Shown: positions 15,852 through 25,639 of the stretch, one piece after another
Numbering within the stretch: position 1 is the stretch's first letter
Layout of the letters: each line of letters starts with the position of its first letter
NCBI RefSeq assembly: GCF_012295525.1
Contig: NZ_CP051167.1
Span: 4,819,501 to 4,883,500 of the forward strand
Direction of reading: 5' to 3'
Origin: Oxynema aestuarii AP17
GTDB taxonomy: Bacteria > Cyanobacteriota > Cyanobacteriia > Cyanobacteriales > Laspinemataceae
Length of the DNA stretch: 64,000 bases
The notes under the pieces: generated by a model
Told to the model about the DNA's origin: nothing
Database searches by the model: none
What the model saw: only the letters and a program-made list of their open reading frames with translations
Translations under genes and position numbers: made by a program

Positions 15852-18407
15852 TTACACGTAAGTGAAATAACTCTCGTTCAAGTTCAATTCAGTACTGCTG
15901 ACGTTGCGGGCGATCGCAATTAATTCGGGAGCGGTTTGCCCTGTGGTGTAATAAATTCCCGTTCCCGTGGTCACGTCCGCCAGTTGGTAACTTGCCGCCG
16001 ATCCGTGCAGTTGAATTCGGTCTTCGAGTTTGTTGAAATCGGCCAAAATGGCGAGATTGACCGTTCCTGGAGTCGAGAGGGCGCGATCGTCGTAATAGAC
16101 GCGCATCCCATCGCCGAGGACGAAGGTATCGCTACCCCCATCGCCGCGCAAGAGGTCTACTTCTGCCGCGCCGGGGGTCGGGTTGTCCGGATCGACGCCA
16201 CTGAGGGTGTCATTCCCCGTACCGCCGTAAACACTGTCATTCCCGGCGCCGCCGACGAGGCGATCGCTCCCCGTTTGGCCGAACAATCTATCCTCTCCCT
16301 CGTTCCCTTCGAGCCAGTCATTGCCGCCATCGGCATAAAGCGTATCGTTGCCCGTGCCGCCGTACAGCATGTCATCGTGCCACCCGGCATAAAGGCTGTC
16401 GTGACCGCCGCCCCCGAACAGGGTATCGTTATCGCCATGACCGTAAAGCACGTCATTGCCGTCGCCGCCATCGAGATAGTCGTTACCTTTGTGAGCGACG
16501 ATCGTCTGGTCCGCACTGCCCCCGATTAAAGAATCCTCGCCAAACGTCCCGTTGAGGGAATCGCTATTATCCGGCTCTACGGTGGGTACGGGGGCGCTAT
16601 TGCCGCCAATCACCGCTAAGTAGCCATCTTGACCGCCGCCGGACGTGGTTTGCAAGGCATTGTGAGTGACTTGAGCGTTCGTGGAATTGACCGTCAGTGC
16701 GGCGGCGGCAATCCCGTTTCTGACATTAAAGGCTTTCCCCGAACCGCCGGGAAACGGGGTCCAGACCAAGCGCTCGCTAAAATCGTTTTTGACGATCAGT
16801 ACGTGACCGTCTCCGGCATAAGGTCCGATCGCCTCTCCGGCGAGTTGCTGTCCGTCGCGGTTGGCGATCGCGTAGGATGCATCCCCGGCAATATAAACAT
16901 TCCCTTGCTCGTCCGCCGCGATCGAGTTGCGCCGCAAACTATTCCCCGAACCGCTACTCAAGCGCGTCAGCAACGACTGACCTTTCAGCAACCCCCCACT
17001 GGCCAAATCGTAACGACCGTACCAGGTCATATCCACCGAACCGACATTATTCGGGGTATTGTAACTGTCGGTTTGCACCGTATTCGCCGCCGCCGACGCC
17101 GACAAATTCAGGGGATCGCGGGAGAAAATTGACGATCCCGTACCGCCATTAACCTTATGGGCGATGTAAAGCTGACCGTCGCGACCGATCGCCACCCGAA
17201 TGCCTCGGGTATCGGCCATTTTATTCGCCGACTGGATGGCGGACGCCGAGAAATCGTAGCCCGTCCATTTCACCGCCGACCCGTCATAAGACAACGCCTG
17301 ATTGAACGCCACTTGCAATTGACTGCTTTTCTGGTGATAGCCCGTGACCACTACCGTCCCGCCATTTTGGGCCGTAATCGCCACGTCGTTGAAATGGCGA
17401 CTCGAACTGCCCGTATTCCAACTGCCGATCGCCGCGCCACTGCTGTTGTAGACCCGGATCTCGTCGGTTCCGCCGCCGACATCGCGCAACGCCGCCACGG
17501 TTCCACTGTCGTCGATCGCCACCCGTTCCACGGCGCCGGGATTGGCACTCCAAACGACGGTACGGGCGTCCGGACTGAGTACTGCGACCCCGAAATCTCC
17601 GGCGATCGCGATTTCCCCGGTCGTCGAATTGATTTCCAAATCTTTGACAGAACTCGGCACCCGGGTGGTCGATAGCACCGCATTCGTGGCGCTATCGTAA
17701 CGGACGATCGCCCCCGTCCCGCCGCCGAGTAAGTCTGTCGAGGTTCCCCCGGGATCGTGACCGGGCCAGTCGCCCCCGAGGACGACGATACCCCCGGTCG
17801 GCGAAATATCCACCGCATTAGCGAAGTCGTCCCCGCTTCCGCCGATGTAGGTCGCCCCGGAAACGTCTAAATTGTTGGTCGGCGCCGTCGGTAGGGCCAG
17901 CAACCCGGGATATCGCGCCATCAATTCTGCCGCAAATGGCGATCGCGCTTCAATACTGCCCGTATTGACTTCTAACTCCCAGTCGCCCCCTCGAAATAAG
18001 CTCCCGGTGACATCGTCCGACGCTGCAATGTCCGCCCCCGTCAGCTTCGCCAACTCCTGGAGAAAGGCGCTTCCCGTTTCCCCGGCGGCTAAGTTGCAAC
18101 CGTAAAAGAGAAGGTCGGCGCGATCGCTCAAAGCGTCAGCCCACTGCTGTAATTGCGCGCCGTAGTTTTCTAAGGTGGCGTGAGTGAGTTCGGAATTGCC
18201 CAAACGAACCCGACCGACTTCGCCGTGAGCGACGATATGAAGGGCCGAAACTTCGCTTTCGCGAACGAGAATTTCGCTAATTTGTGCGATTCCATCCCGT
18301 TCCGAATCGAGAACGACGGCTCGGGCTTCGGGGTCAATTCCCGCCAGTAAATCTTGATAATTTTCAACAGCCGGATCGATAACAACAAGAGTCCTTTCGC
18401 GAGCCAT
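15852..18407 (-). CDS. DUF4347-domain protein with RTX-type repeats, probably secreted
   Basis: An 851-residue protein. The ATG at 18407 has GGAG 11 bases upstream; a GTG at 18416 is the alternative. Residues 1-165 are a DUF4347 domain (typical LHIVAHGEVGRVRLG, LLFYGCNLAAGETG, IAASDDVTG). The middle (about 180-610) has repeated beta-propeller-like units beginning with GATYIGGSGDDFANAV, a pattern of SBBP-type repeats. Residues about 615-780 are RTX nonapeptides, and the end is ELNLNESYFTYV. No Sec signal; type I export is likely. It lies 150 bases upstream of the beta-helix gene and shares its whole C-terminal module, so the two may form one surface system. Confidence 0.85.
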   Translation of the reverse strand: MARERTLVVIDPAVENYQDLLAGIDPEARAVVLDSERDGIAQISEILVRESEVSALHIVAHGEVGRVRLGNSELTHATLENYGAQLQQWADALSDRADLLFYGCNLAAGETGSAFLQELAKLTGADIAASDDVTGSLFRGGDWELEVNTGSIEARSPFAAELMARYPGLLALPTAPTNNLDVSGATYIGGSGDDFANAVDISPTGGIVVLGGDWPGHDPGGTSTDLLGGGTGAIVRYDSATNAVLSTTRVPSSVKDLEINSTTGEIAIAGDFGVAVLSPDARTVVWSANPGAVERVAIDDSGTVAALRDVGGGTDEIRVYNSSGAAIGSWNTGSSSRHFNDVAITAQNGGTVVVTGYHQKSSQLQVAFNQALSYDGSAVKWTGYDFSASAIQSANKMADTRGIRVAIGRDGQLYIAHKVNGGTGSSIFSRDPLNLSASAAANTVQTDSYNTPNNVGSVDMTWYGRYDLASGGLLKGQSLLTRLSSGSGNSLRRNSIAADEQGNVYIAGDASYAIANRDGQQLAGEAIGPYAGDGHVLIVKNDFSERLVWTPFPGGSGKAFNVRNGIAAAALTVNSTNAQVTHNALQTTSGGGQDGYLAVIGGNSAPVPTVEPDNSDSLNGTFGEDSLIGGSADQTIVAHKGNDYLDGGDGNDVLYGHGDNDTLFGGGGHDSLYAGWHDDMLYGGTGNDTLYADGGNDWLEGNEGEDRLFGQTGSDRLVGGAGNDSVYGGTGNDTLSGVDPDNPTPGAAEVDLLRGDGGSDTFVLGDGMRVYYDDRALSTPGTVNLAILADFNKLEDRIQLHGSAASYQLADVTTGTGIYYTTGQTAPELIAIARNVSSTELNLNESYFTYV

Positions 18408-19067
18408 TACTTTCACTTCTCCATCGGCGAAACTTGCCTGTCGAGGCTTGGTAGAAGCACCTCTGGAGACGAATTACTAACTCGGTAGATGAATTAAAAA
18501 AGGGCAGAATCACTCAGCCATCAGAACGAGAATTATCGATTCATTAACTCTTTCCGATCGCCTTCATCGGATGTTTCGAGTGATTTCTATACCTTATTCT
18601 TTCCTTTCTAATCCGCGATCGTCATCCGTAAACGCACTGAAATTCAATATCCGTGTATTTTCGATGGGAGTTTTTGAGTCACAAAAAAAGCTGGCTAAAA
18701 GCCAGCTAAAATCCTGTCTTACTTACTTGTCTGCCGCCAAAAGAGAGGTGAATTACAATGAATAGACTAACTGAAGAAACTCGATATTTTTTCCAAGTCT
18801 TACTTCAGCATTGCTAATTACTGAGACTCCATTTCAAGAATCAAGTTCCCGATTTTAAAAACAAAATATTTTAAAATTTCCGTATTTTCACCGATTTCTT
18901 AATATTAAAACTAGGGTAATAACTCGTTTTTACACGATCTTTAAAAAAGATAGATCGTATCAAGGGATCTTAAAAAACTATTCCTAAATAGAATAAAACA
19001 TCCAAGGCGATCTTGGATGTCTGCAAAAGTTTTTAAGCGGAAGTTTAACGATGTGATTAGAGAAAAA
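18408..19067. other. Long intergenic region
   Basis: 660 bases, AT-rich in its right half. Apart from the terminator at 18683-18707 no gene or RNA is supported. A 64-codon plus-strand frame at 18571-18765 has no ribosome site and runs through the terminator hairpin. The promoter of the DUF4347 gene should lie near 18420-18560. Confidence 0.5.
18683..18707 (-). terminator. Intrinsic terminator at the end of the glycan locus
   Basis: AGCTGGCT-TTT-AGCCAGCT on the minus strand, an 8-bp perfect stem, followed by a run of seven Ts. It lies about 360 bases past the methyltransferase stop at 19068 and would end the long minus-strand transcription unit. Confidence 0.75.
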
Positions 19068-19721
19068 TTAGCCGAGATCGCCCGCCGGACGGCAAGCACA
19101 TAACATCGATTTCCATAAATAAGGTAATCTTCCCGCAAAAGCAAACTCAAGATCGGTATAACCGTGCGATCGCAGCAACTCGCTAAGGGTTTGAACCGAG
19201 AAAAATTTGATATGACCGCCATCGCGATCGACGTGAAAATGAGCGTCCATGCGCCCTGAGAGGGACAGTGCCAGGTTTTTTAAATATCCGTGATAGGGTG
19301 TCGTTAGAATTAGCTTCCCGTTCGGTTTCAGACATCGTTTCGCCACTTTGACTAATTCTTTCGGGTAGAAAAGATGCTCGATCACTTCAACCGCAATCAC
19401 GCGATCGAACGAATCCCCAATTTCTTCGTAAGGTAAATCGTAAATACTTCCTTGAAAGAAAGAACAATCGGGAAAACTACGACGGGCGATCGCCACTCCT
19501 TGGCTAGATTCTTCAACTCCAACCACGCAATAACCGTACTCCGCTAACCAATGACTAAAACTGCCATTTCCACAGCCGAGATCGAGGATTCGGAGCGGTT
19601 TTCCTTCCTGACTGACGGGATCTCCCAGTAAAGATAAGAACGGTTTCATCAAATAAAAATGGGTCTCCTTAAGGCGATCGTCTTTGTAGGGAAATTCGTA
19701 ATCTAAGGGTGAAGAAGTCAT
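19068..19721 (-). CDS. Class I SAM-dependent methyltransferase
   Basis: A 217-residue methyltransferase of UbiE/UbiG-like type. Motif I is ILDLGCGNGSFSHWLAEYGY (about 45-64), the acidic end of strand 2 is VVGVEESSQG, and a later motif is DRVIAVEVIEHLFYP, followed by LKPNGKLILTTPYHG. The C-terminal YLWKSMLCACRP is typical of cyanobacterial exopolysaccharide-locus methyltransferases. It would methylate a sugar or a small substrate in the cytoplasm. It is the last gene of the minus-strand locus, 30 bases after the glycosyltransferase at 19752. Substrate unknown. Confidence 0.88.
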   Translation of the reverse strand: MTSSPLDYEFPYKDDRLKETHFYLMKPFLSLLGDPVSQEGKPLRILDLGCGNGSFSHWLAEYGYCVVGVEESSQGVAIARRSFPDCSFFQGSIYDLPYEEIGDSFDRVIAVEVIEHLFYPKELVKVAKRCLKPNGKLILTTPYHGYLKNLALSLSGRMDAHFHVDRDGGHIKFFSVQTLSELLRSHGYTDLEFAFAGRLPYLWKSMLCACRPAGDLG

Positions 19722-19751
19722 GAGTGATGGTAGAGTCTATAATTTTCTAGC

Positions 19752-20954
19752 TTAGAGAATAAGTTGTCGTACAGATCTGGATAATCGATCGCGATCGCCG
19801 AGGGTAAGATATAGCGATCGCAGGCGATCGGCGATTCGTTCCCACGTGTATTCCGCAAAGATCAATTGGCGCGCGCGATCGCCCATTTCACGGGCCAATC
19901 GGCGGTCTTTCAACAGCGCGATCGTCGCTTCGGCAATTTCCACCGGATCCGGATTGATTTCCCAAACCGCGCGATCGCTCGCCGCTTCAGGAAAATGACA
20001 CCCTTTTGTAATGACACAGGGCAATCCCGACGCCATCCCTTCCAACACCGACAGACTAAATCCCTCGGAATAGGAAGGAGAAATGTACAGATCTGTCGCC
20101 GCCAGCGCCGCATACTTTAACTCACCTTGCAGCATTCCTGTAAACGTTACCGCATCTAAAGCCCCTACTTTCTTAAAAAAGCTCTTGATTTTTGGTAAAT
20201 AACCGATGCTATCCGGTCCGGCGACAACCACGTGTATTTGCGGTAATTCCGCACGGATTTGAGGCAGGGCAGAGGCGAGTAAATCCAATCCTTTTTTTGG
20301 ATGGAGGCGACCTAAGAACAGGATTAAGGTTTTATGGCGAGTTTCGGGAAACACCCGGTAAAATCGTTCGGGGTCGGGAAGGCGATCGAAATCCGCGCGA
20401 TCGATCCCGCTAGGAATCACGATCGCCGGGGTTTTCGGCGCGATCGATCGCGCCCGATCCGCTTCACTCTCGCATAACGCCTGAACCGCCGCCGCGCGAT
20501 CGATCGCGGGCTGTTCTAACCCTTTAAAAAATAACCACTTTTTCCAATATTTATAAGCCATAGCCCACGGTTCTAGCATCCCGTGTGGAGTCATTACATA
20601 AGGGACATTATGCTGCTGGCAAGCCCAATGAGCGGGTAGGGACGGATAGCAAAATAATGCATGAGTATGGACGATATCGTAAGCTCTAACGCGATACCAC
20701 AACCATTGAGTCAATTTAAAACTGATATATCGATAATCGCCAAAATTCCAAAAATCGAAATACTGAATTCGATAAAAATCGCGATCGATCCAGCGATATA
20801 AGGGTACATCTAAATGACTGTTACCGTTCGCAGAAGTTGTAACAATATCGACCTCGATGCCAAGACGACCGAGCGATCGCGCTAACTGAAGCACGACCTG
20901 AGACGGTCCGCCATAGATCGCAGCGATCGCCGGAACGACCATTAAAATTTTCAT
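19752..20954 (-). CDS. Glycosyltransferase, GT4 family
   Basis: A 400-residue retaining GT-B glycosyltransferase. The N-terminal Rossmann half starts MKILMVVPAIAAIYGGPSQV with the glycine-rich acceptor loop. The C-terminal half has LFLGRLHPKKGLDLL, VVAGPDSIGYLP, and the E-x7-E pair at Glu297/Glu305 (SEGFSLSVLEGMASGLPC). It would add a sugar to a growing lipid-linked unit at the membrane. It is a close paralogue of the gene at 29241-30455, with the E-x7-E residues at the same positions. The pseudogene at 20960 ends 5 bases before it, so they are co-transcribed. Confidence 0.93.
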   Translation of the reverse strand: MKILMVVPAIAAIYGGPSQVVLQLARSLGRLGIEVDIVTTSANGNSHLDVPLYRWIDRDFYRIQYFDFWNFGDYRYISFKLTQWLWYRVRAYDIVHTHALFCYPSLPAHWACQQHNVPYVMTPHGMLEPWAMAYKYWKKWLFFKGLEQPAIDRAAAVQALCESEADRARSIAPKTPAIVIPSGIDRADFDRLPDPERFYRVFPETRHKTLILFLGRLHPKKGLDLLASALPQIRAELPQIHVVVAGPDSIGYLPKIKSFFKKVGALDAVTFTGMLQGELKYAALAATDLYISPSYSEGFSLSVLEGMASGLPCVITKGCHFPEAASDRAVWEINPDPVEIAEATIALLKDRRLAREMGDRARQLIFAEYTWERIADRLRSLYLTLGDRDRLSRSVRQLIL

Positions 20955-20959
20955 AAAAA

Positions 20960-21931
20960 TTACTCAGTTTTTACCTCAGCTAAATTGGCAAACTGATAGC
21001 GTTTTTGATAGTCGTCAAACGCCGTTGTCATGGCGGGGGGTAACTTCAAATGCAATTGTTGTGGAGTTTTTGGCGATCGAATCCGAGCCACCGCCTCATC
21101 CAACCACGATCGCGGACTGTCTAATTCTAAAAAGGTACATAATTGCTGCAAATGCGATCGTGGGTTGTCTAGAAATTGAGAATAAGTTAATTCATAAAAG
21201 CGATCGCCTAACGGTTCGCGCCAGCGATCGATCTCGTGCAAGGTCACCAACCATTCGTAAGCCGCTTTTTCCAAATCGCTATTGAGTGCGATCGCTTCCT
21301 CGGGATAGTATCCCGCCTCGATCCCATTGCGTTGCAGGGCTTTTCATTTGGAACCATCGACCCCCCACCACTGATTTAAAGCGGGTTTTCCGGCTATTTT
21401 ATACTCGTTTTCCGTCGCCAACCGCGCGATCGAATGGCAAACCTGCGCTCCGTCGCGCACTAAATGCACGAATTTCGCTCCCGGTGCGATCGCTTCTAAA
21501 TATCCAATTCTCAAGGCATTGAGCGGCGTTTTTTCGACGAATAAGCGAGATCGATCGCCTTTCGATTGGCTTCGGAACAGGCGATCGAAACGCTCTCGAC
21601 TCCCTTCGCCAACATGGCGATCGTCCATTAACAAGCGTCCTTCAATCCGTTCAAATAAATTATGGACGTCCATTTGGCGATCGATCGCCGTCCATAAATA
21701 ATAGGGTTCGTAAAGGTATTTTACTTGAGGATGAGAGCCTAAAAAATCCCCTAAAATCGTCGTCCCCGACCGTCCGCAACTGACAATAAATGCGAACGGA
21801 AGGGGATTTAAAAAGTGGGAGCGATCGCGATTGGTACGTATTTTCCATTCGGCGAGCGATCGCAAGGTAAAGTATTTGAGCGCTCGTGCTGATGGTTTAA
21901 TCGCTTCGAGAAGGGGTAATGCAAGATTCAT
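20960..21931 (-). pseudogene. Sulfotransferase gene interrupted by one in-frame TGA
   Basis: 323 codons read in one frame from the ATG at 21931 to 20960 except for a single TGA at 21346-21344 (codon 196). Before it lie the PAPS-binding P-loop FIVSCGRSGTTILGDFLGSH and the 3'-phosphate loop HLVRDGAQVCHSIA. After it the frame continues as KALQRNGIEAGYYPEEAIAL and the rest of the fold to LAEVKTE. The codon fits a former Trp (TGG to TGA), giving a normal-length sulfotransferase. As it stands it makes a 195-residue fragment, unless there is readthrough or a sequencing error. Its start overlaps the glycosyltransferase at 21897 by 35 bases. Confidence 0.88.
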
Positions 21932-23174
21932 TATTGACGTTATTGTTCTCTAAATTTGTGCTGGAGTAGCGGGCGATCGTTTCCCGGTACAGTTCTAAAA
22001 TTTGCGCTCCAGCGACTTCTCTAGAAAAGTTTTTGCGAATAAAATCGGATGCAGCTCGACCCATTTGTTCGCGGAGCGCGCGATCGCTCAAAAGGCAATC
22101 GATACAGCGATAAAATTCCTCTGGCGAGTGACAAATAAAGCCTTCTTTCCCCTGTTGGATCGGCAACCCTGCAAAGGCTTCCGGCGAACCCACCACAGGT
22201 AAACCTACTGCCATTGCTTGTTGTACTTTCGTTTTCAGTCCCGACCCATTTGTTTGCGGGTAAATGTAAATCCAGTCCTGGCTTAAGAAACTCATATAAT
22301 CTTCTACACGATCGCTGAGGCTAATATCGGATCGATTTCCTAAAAGTTTTTGCCATTTGGCTGCTTGAATATTTCTCCCAAGCAAGAATAATTGGATTTG
22401 CGGGCGATCGGGCTTAATCCGTCGATAACAATCGTCTAAAAATTGACCGACTGCCTCCCACACGACTTGTTTTCCTCCAGTAAAGGTACATAAAAGTTTA
22501 GGAGTATTGGATCGGGCGATCGGGCGATCGAGAAACTCGCTTGCAATCGCAATTTTAATCGTTTTAATAGTAGAATTTGGCAAAATCTTGCTCAAATATT
22601 GAGTATCGATCGGCGAGACAGTACCAACTAAATCAAAATTAGAATAAATACGACGTTCGTAATTTTTTAAAACCAGTTCATTAATGTAGTATTTTACAGC
22701 TAATTGCCAATGAGATGTCTGCGATCGAATTCTGTTCGCTGCCATAGAATATGCATCTGAAGCAACTAAAACCGTAGGAATAGCAGGACAATATTGTCGA
22801 TACTGAGCCATATAAAATAAATCAAAATGGATGGCGTCGTACTGCTCGATCGTGCAGCAATTGCGCAACCAAAGCGCTAATTTTGTGCTTTTATAGCGGG
22901 CGATCGCCGGGTGAAACCCACAAAAACAGCCTTGAATTTGATACAATAATCTAATTAAAGCCTTTGGCTTTTCAAAAAAAAATATATTATTAATATTGGG
23001 AAATTCTTTTAAGATTCGCTTGGCGACAATTTCCCGATCGATTTCATTGTCTATTAAGATGGCTAAATCGCACTCGGCGCGATCGCTGACATATTTAAGT
23101 AGATTAAAAGTTAAGTTATGGTTTCCTAAACTGGGAGGAACGAAAACATATGGAATTAAGAATAAAAGTTTCAC
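21897..23174 (-). CDS. Glycosyltransferase, GT4 family
   Basis: A 425-residue GT-B enzyme. The N-terminus MKLLFLIPYVFVPPSLGNHN is the usual first strand and loop. The C-terminal half holds IQLFLLGRNIQAAKWQKLLG, then IYPQTNGSGLKTKVQQAMAV and GLPVVGSPEAFAGLP. The canonical E-x7-E is modified to a GSGLKTKVQQAM form, seen in the cyanobacterial glycosyltransferases with a Glyco_trans_1_4 domain. It is followed by the broken sulfotransferase with a 35-base overlap. It probably builds the exported repeat unit; donor and acceptor are unknown. Confidence 0.88.
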   Translation of the reverse strand: MKLLFLIPYVFVPPSLGNHNLTFNLLKYVSDRAECDLAILIDNEIDREIVAKRILKEFPNINNIFFFEKPKALIRLLYQIQGCFCGFHPAIARYKSTKLALWLRNCCTIEQYDAIHFDLFYMAQYRQYCPAIPTVLVASDAYSMAANRIRSQTSHWQLAVKYYINELVLKNYERRIYSNFDLVGTVSPIDTQYLSKILPNSTIKTIKIAIASEFLDRPIARSNTPKLLCTFTGGKQVVWEAVGQFLDDCYRRIKPDRPQIQLFLLGRNIQAAKWQKLLGNRSDISLSDRVEDYMSFLSQDWIYIYPQTNGSGLKTKVQQAMAVGLPVVGSPEAFAGLPIQQGKEGFICHSPEEFYRCIDCLLSDRALREQMGRAASDFIRKNFSREVAGAQILELYRETIARYSSTNLENNNVNNESCITPSRSD

Positions 23175-23196
23175 GCTAGAAGTAGTGTTAAGTCAA

Positions 23197-23946
23197 TTAC
23201 AAGTTTTTCAATATTTTAACGATCGATACTGAATAGGCGATCGGATTCAAATGATGGTCTAAAATATCCGAATTGACAAAGCGAGTATCGATAATTTGAG
23301 TTTCTGGATTGAGTTGTTCGGAAGTAATATCGATAAAACAAAATCCACGCTTTTCGCATTCTTGTTTGAGGCGATCGTTATATTCTAAAGTCAGTGCTGT
23401 TCTTTCTAACTGCGATGCTTTTACTTCTCGGCGAGCATTCGCAACCTCCCCCCAGTTAACACCATCTGGAATTGTCGGTAAGGGAACGCTTAAAATGTAA
23501 ATATTGTCAAAGTTTCGAGCGCGAATCCATTCTAAAAAGTTACAGTAGTTTAAAATTGATGTTTCCAGCGCATCTTTAATAGATATCTTGTATTTTTGAG
23601 CGCAATACCAAATCAAAAACCCACAATCGACTTCTCCTAGTTGAAAAAATAAATATTGCCAGGGTTTTGCGCTTTCAATTCGTCTTCTAAAAATTTGTAA
23701 AGCGTCAGTCCGTGAGTTGGGATTGAGCAGACCTCGTGCTGTTGCACCGGGAACGGCGATCGTTTCAAAATACATCCCCGGAATCGAGCGATCGCGATCG
23801 ATCTTAGAGAAAATTTTGATATGACTATCTCCAAGACAAATGGCATAAATATGACGGCGATCGTATAAAGACAAGCAATTAAAAACATTTATTTTGATTT
23901 TTTTAAAACCTGGTTTTATTATATTTTTTAGTAGCTCGAATCCCAT
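23197..23946 (-). CDS. SGNH/GDSL-hydrolase-like protein
   Basis: A 249-residue protein. Block I is ICLGDSHIKIF with the nucleophile-type Ser (GDSH), a later GEVDCGF resembles block III, and the C-terminal DHHLNPIAY supplies the Asp-His pair of block V. This matches the SGNH fold used in esterases and in O-acyl modification of polysaccharides. No signal peptide is evident, so a cytoplasmic role on sugar intermediates is possible. It sits 10 bases upstream of the polymerase-like gene's partner glycosyltransferase, within a tight AT-rich block (23.2-30.5 kb). Whether it is an active esterase is not shown. Confidence 0.7.
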   Translation of the reverse strand: MGFELLKNIIKPGFKKIKINVFNCLSLYDRRHIYAICLGDSHIKIFSKIDRDRSIPGMYFETIAVPGATARGLLNPNSRTDALQIFRRRIESAKPWQYLFFQLGEVDCGFLIWYCAQKYKISIKDALETSILNYCNFLEWIRARNFDNIYILSVPLPTIPDGVNWGEVANARREVKASQLERTALTLEYNDRLKQECEKRGFCFIDITSEQLNPETQIIDTRFVNSDILDHHLNPIAYSVSIVKILKNL

Positions 23947-23955
23947 GATTTTTAT

Positions 23956-25512
23956 TTATCTTGATGGTAATATAGGGATATTTAATAAAAATCTAATAAA
24001 AATTTCTCCCAATAAAGTAGTTACGGCAATCCCCAGCAAACACACAGGTATTAAATGATAAGAGCCAGAGCTAGTAAAAAAAGCTGACAATAAAAGAATT
24101 TCTGCTAAAGCAACTGGTTTAGTATACAAATTCATTTTAAAAACTTGATAGTAAAGTAAAAACCAAAAAATTGTATGTAAAAAAACACCGATAGCAACTA
24201 GCCATACACTACCCGATAATAAATACAAGCATCCAGTCAGTCCGGGAGATGCACTAAATCCATAATCAGTAATCCCCAATATTTCATGTTTATAAACTAA
24301 ATTAATATTAAAGCCAAACTCAGTTAATTTATGATAAATTGTTCCTAAGTTAAATTGAGGTTGATAAGCTTGAATATAAAATAACGTTGTCAATCCATTA
24401 ATTCGAGTTAAAGGAAAGTAAAGGTAACTATCCCATACTTCGCTATTATAAATAACTTGATTGAAAGCTTCAGGAATAAGATAAATTTGTCCCACTTGAC
24501 CGACTTCTCTAAGAAACCGCAACCGCGTTGCAATACCAAAAACCAGAGGGAACAGAGGAGTAAGTGCAATTAAAAAATTGCGCCTTCCTGTAGTCAAGCA
24601 ACCGGAAAAACTCCAAATAATTGAAAGTAAAACGATCGCTCCTGGAATAAATGCACGACTCGTTGTAATAATCGTAAAAACAGAACAATAAACAATATAT
24701 GCCATTAATCCTAGGTGGAAACAAAAAGTATTTTTAACATAATTAGCAATAAAAATTAAGTTTAAAAATAATGCAGGGACTATCAGCTTCGTACTTATAT
24801 TAATAATCCCTGCCAATTTAAAGGGAAGAGATGCTGCACCAAAGCCAGAAACAGGATCGACTCGCGCACCAATTTTGAGATCGAATTGCAGGAAAATTAG
24901 CGAACCACTAATAATAATCAAAGCTAATAAGTAAATTAAAAGCCATTTTTTCTCAAAGTATTGATAGGCTTCGATGGATTGGCGATCGATATTGAAATAA
25001 TACATTTCTCGAAAATATCGGGTTTTAGTTAACCAAACAACTGCACAAGCAAAACCGACTAAACTAAATGTCGAAATTTGATAAAGTTCGATAGGATGTT
25101 CTAGATTTAAGAGCCAATCAAATAACGCAGAAGGAAAAATATTGATTGTTTTACTGCCTTGAGAATGCCAATAGAGCATCCCATATAGTTGAAGGTGATG
25201 ACCGATGGATAAAAGTAAATAAATCACCCAAAAATTAGCTTCTAATTGGAATCGTCCACGTAATTTCCATAAAATTAAAATAGAAGCCAAAAAAGAAATA
25301 ATCGTTAAATCGGTAAATTCACTTTCTAATCTATTGGCTCCTTTAAAATAATCGAGGGCACCCAACCAACCTAACGGAAAAATACTGAGAATTAACCATC
25401 TCCATCGAAAAATTGAGAATGATTCTGAAAAAACAAAAAGGTTTTTAATCGTTTTTTGGAATGAAGAAGCCACAATATTTTTTCTATTCCACGATTGATT
25501 TTTTACAGCCAT
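23956..25512 (-). CDS. Wzy/O-antigen-polymerase-like multi-pass membrane protein
   Basis: A 518-residue integral membrane protein with about 10-12 hydrophobic segments, starting near residues 35-52 and ending with a cluster at about 415-505. The long loop before the last segments (about 320-410, with RLRFLREVGQVGQIYLIPEA) fits the large periplasmic loop of Wzy-type polymerases, which join lipid-linked repeat units at the outer face of the inner membrane. Sequence similarity in this family is low, so the call rests on topology and on its neighbours, the flippase at 26580 and several glycosyltransferases. It is strongly AT-rich. A second polymerase-like gene is at 32338. Confidence 0.75.
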   Translation of the reverse strand: MAVKNQSWNRKNIVASSFQKTIKNLFVFSESFSIFRWRWLILSIFPLGWLGALDYFKGANRLESEFTDLTIISFLASILILWKLRGRFQLEANFWVIYLLLSIGHHLQLYGMLYWHSQGSKTINIFPSALFDWLLNLEHPIELYQISTFSLVGFACAVVWLTKTRYFREMYYFNIDRQSIEAYQYFEKKWLLIYLLALIIISGSLIFLQFDLKIGARVDPVSGFGAASLPFKLAGIINISTKLIVPALFLNLIFIANYVKNTFCFHLGLMAYIVYCSVFTIITTSRAFIPGAIVLLSIIWSFSGCLTTGRRNFLIALTPLFPLVFGIATRLRFLREVGQVGQIYLIPEAFNQVIYNSEVWDSYLYFPLTRINGLTTLFYIQAYQPQFNLGTIYHKLTEFGFNINLVYKHEILGITDYGFSASPGLTGCLYLLSGSVWLVAIGVFLHTIFWFLLYYQVFKMNLYTKPVALAEILLLSAFFTSSGSYHLIPVCLLGIAVTTLLGEIFIRFLLNIPILPSR

Positions 25513-25639
25513 TTTTTAGAGATAATTTAGATCTCAAGACTCTCGCTTTTAAAGGAAAATGCTTTTAAAGTTACATTTAGGAGGATTCTTTATCCGATAT
25601 TAAATCAAGATAAGTAATATTTTTCTTGCATTTACTTTT

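Noticed and set aside
18571-18765. 64-codon plus-strand frame near the terminator
   Set aside because: It runs through the terminator hairpin, has no ribosome site and shows no protein-like features.
21344-21346. TGA as a selenocysteine codon
   Set aside because: No stem-loop typical of a bacterial SECIS was seen just after it, and sulfotransferases have no known selenium site here; a Trp to stop change is simpler.
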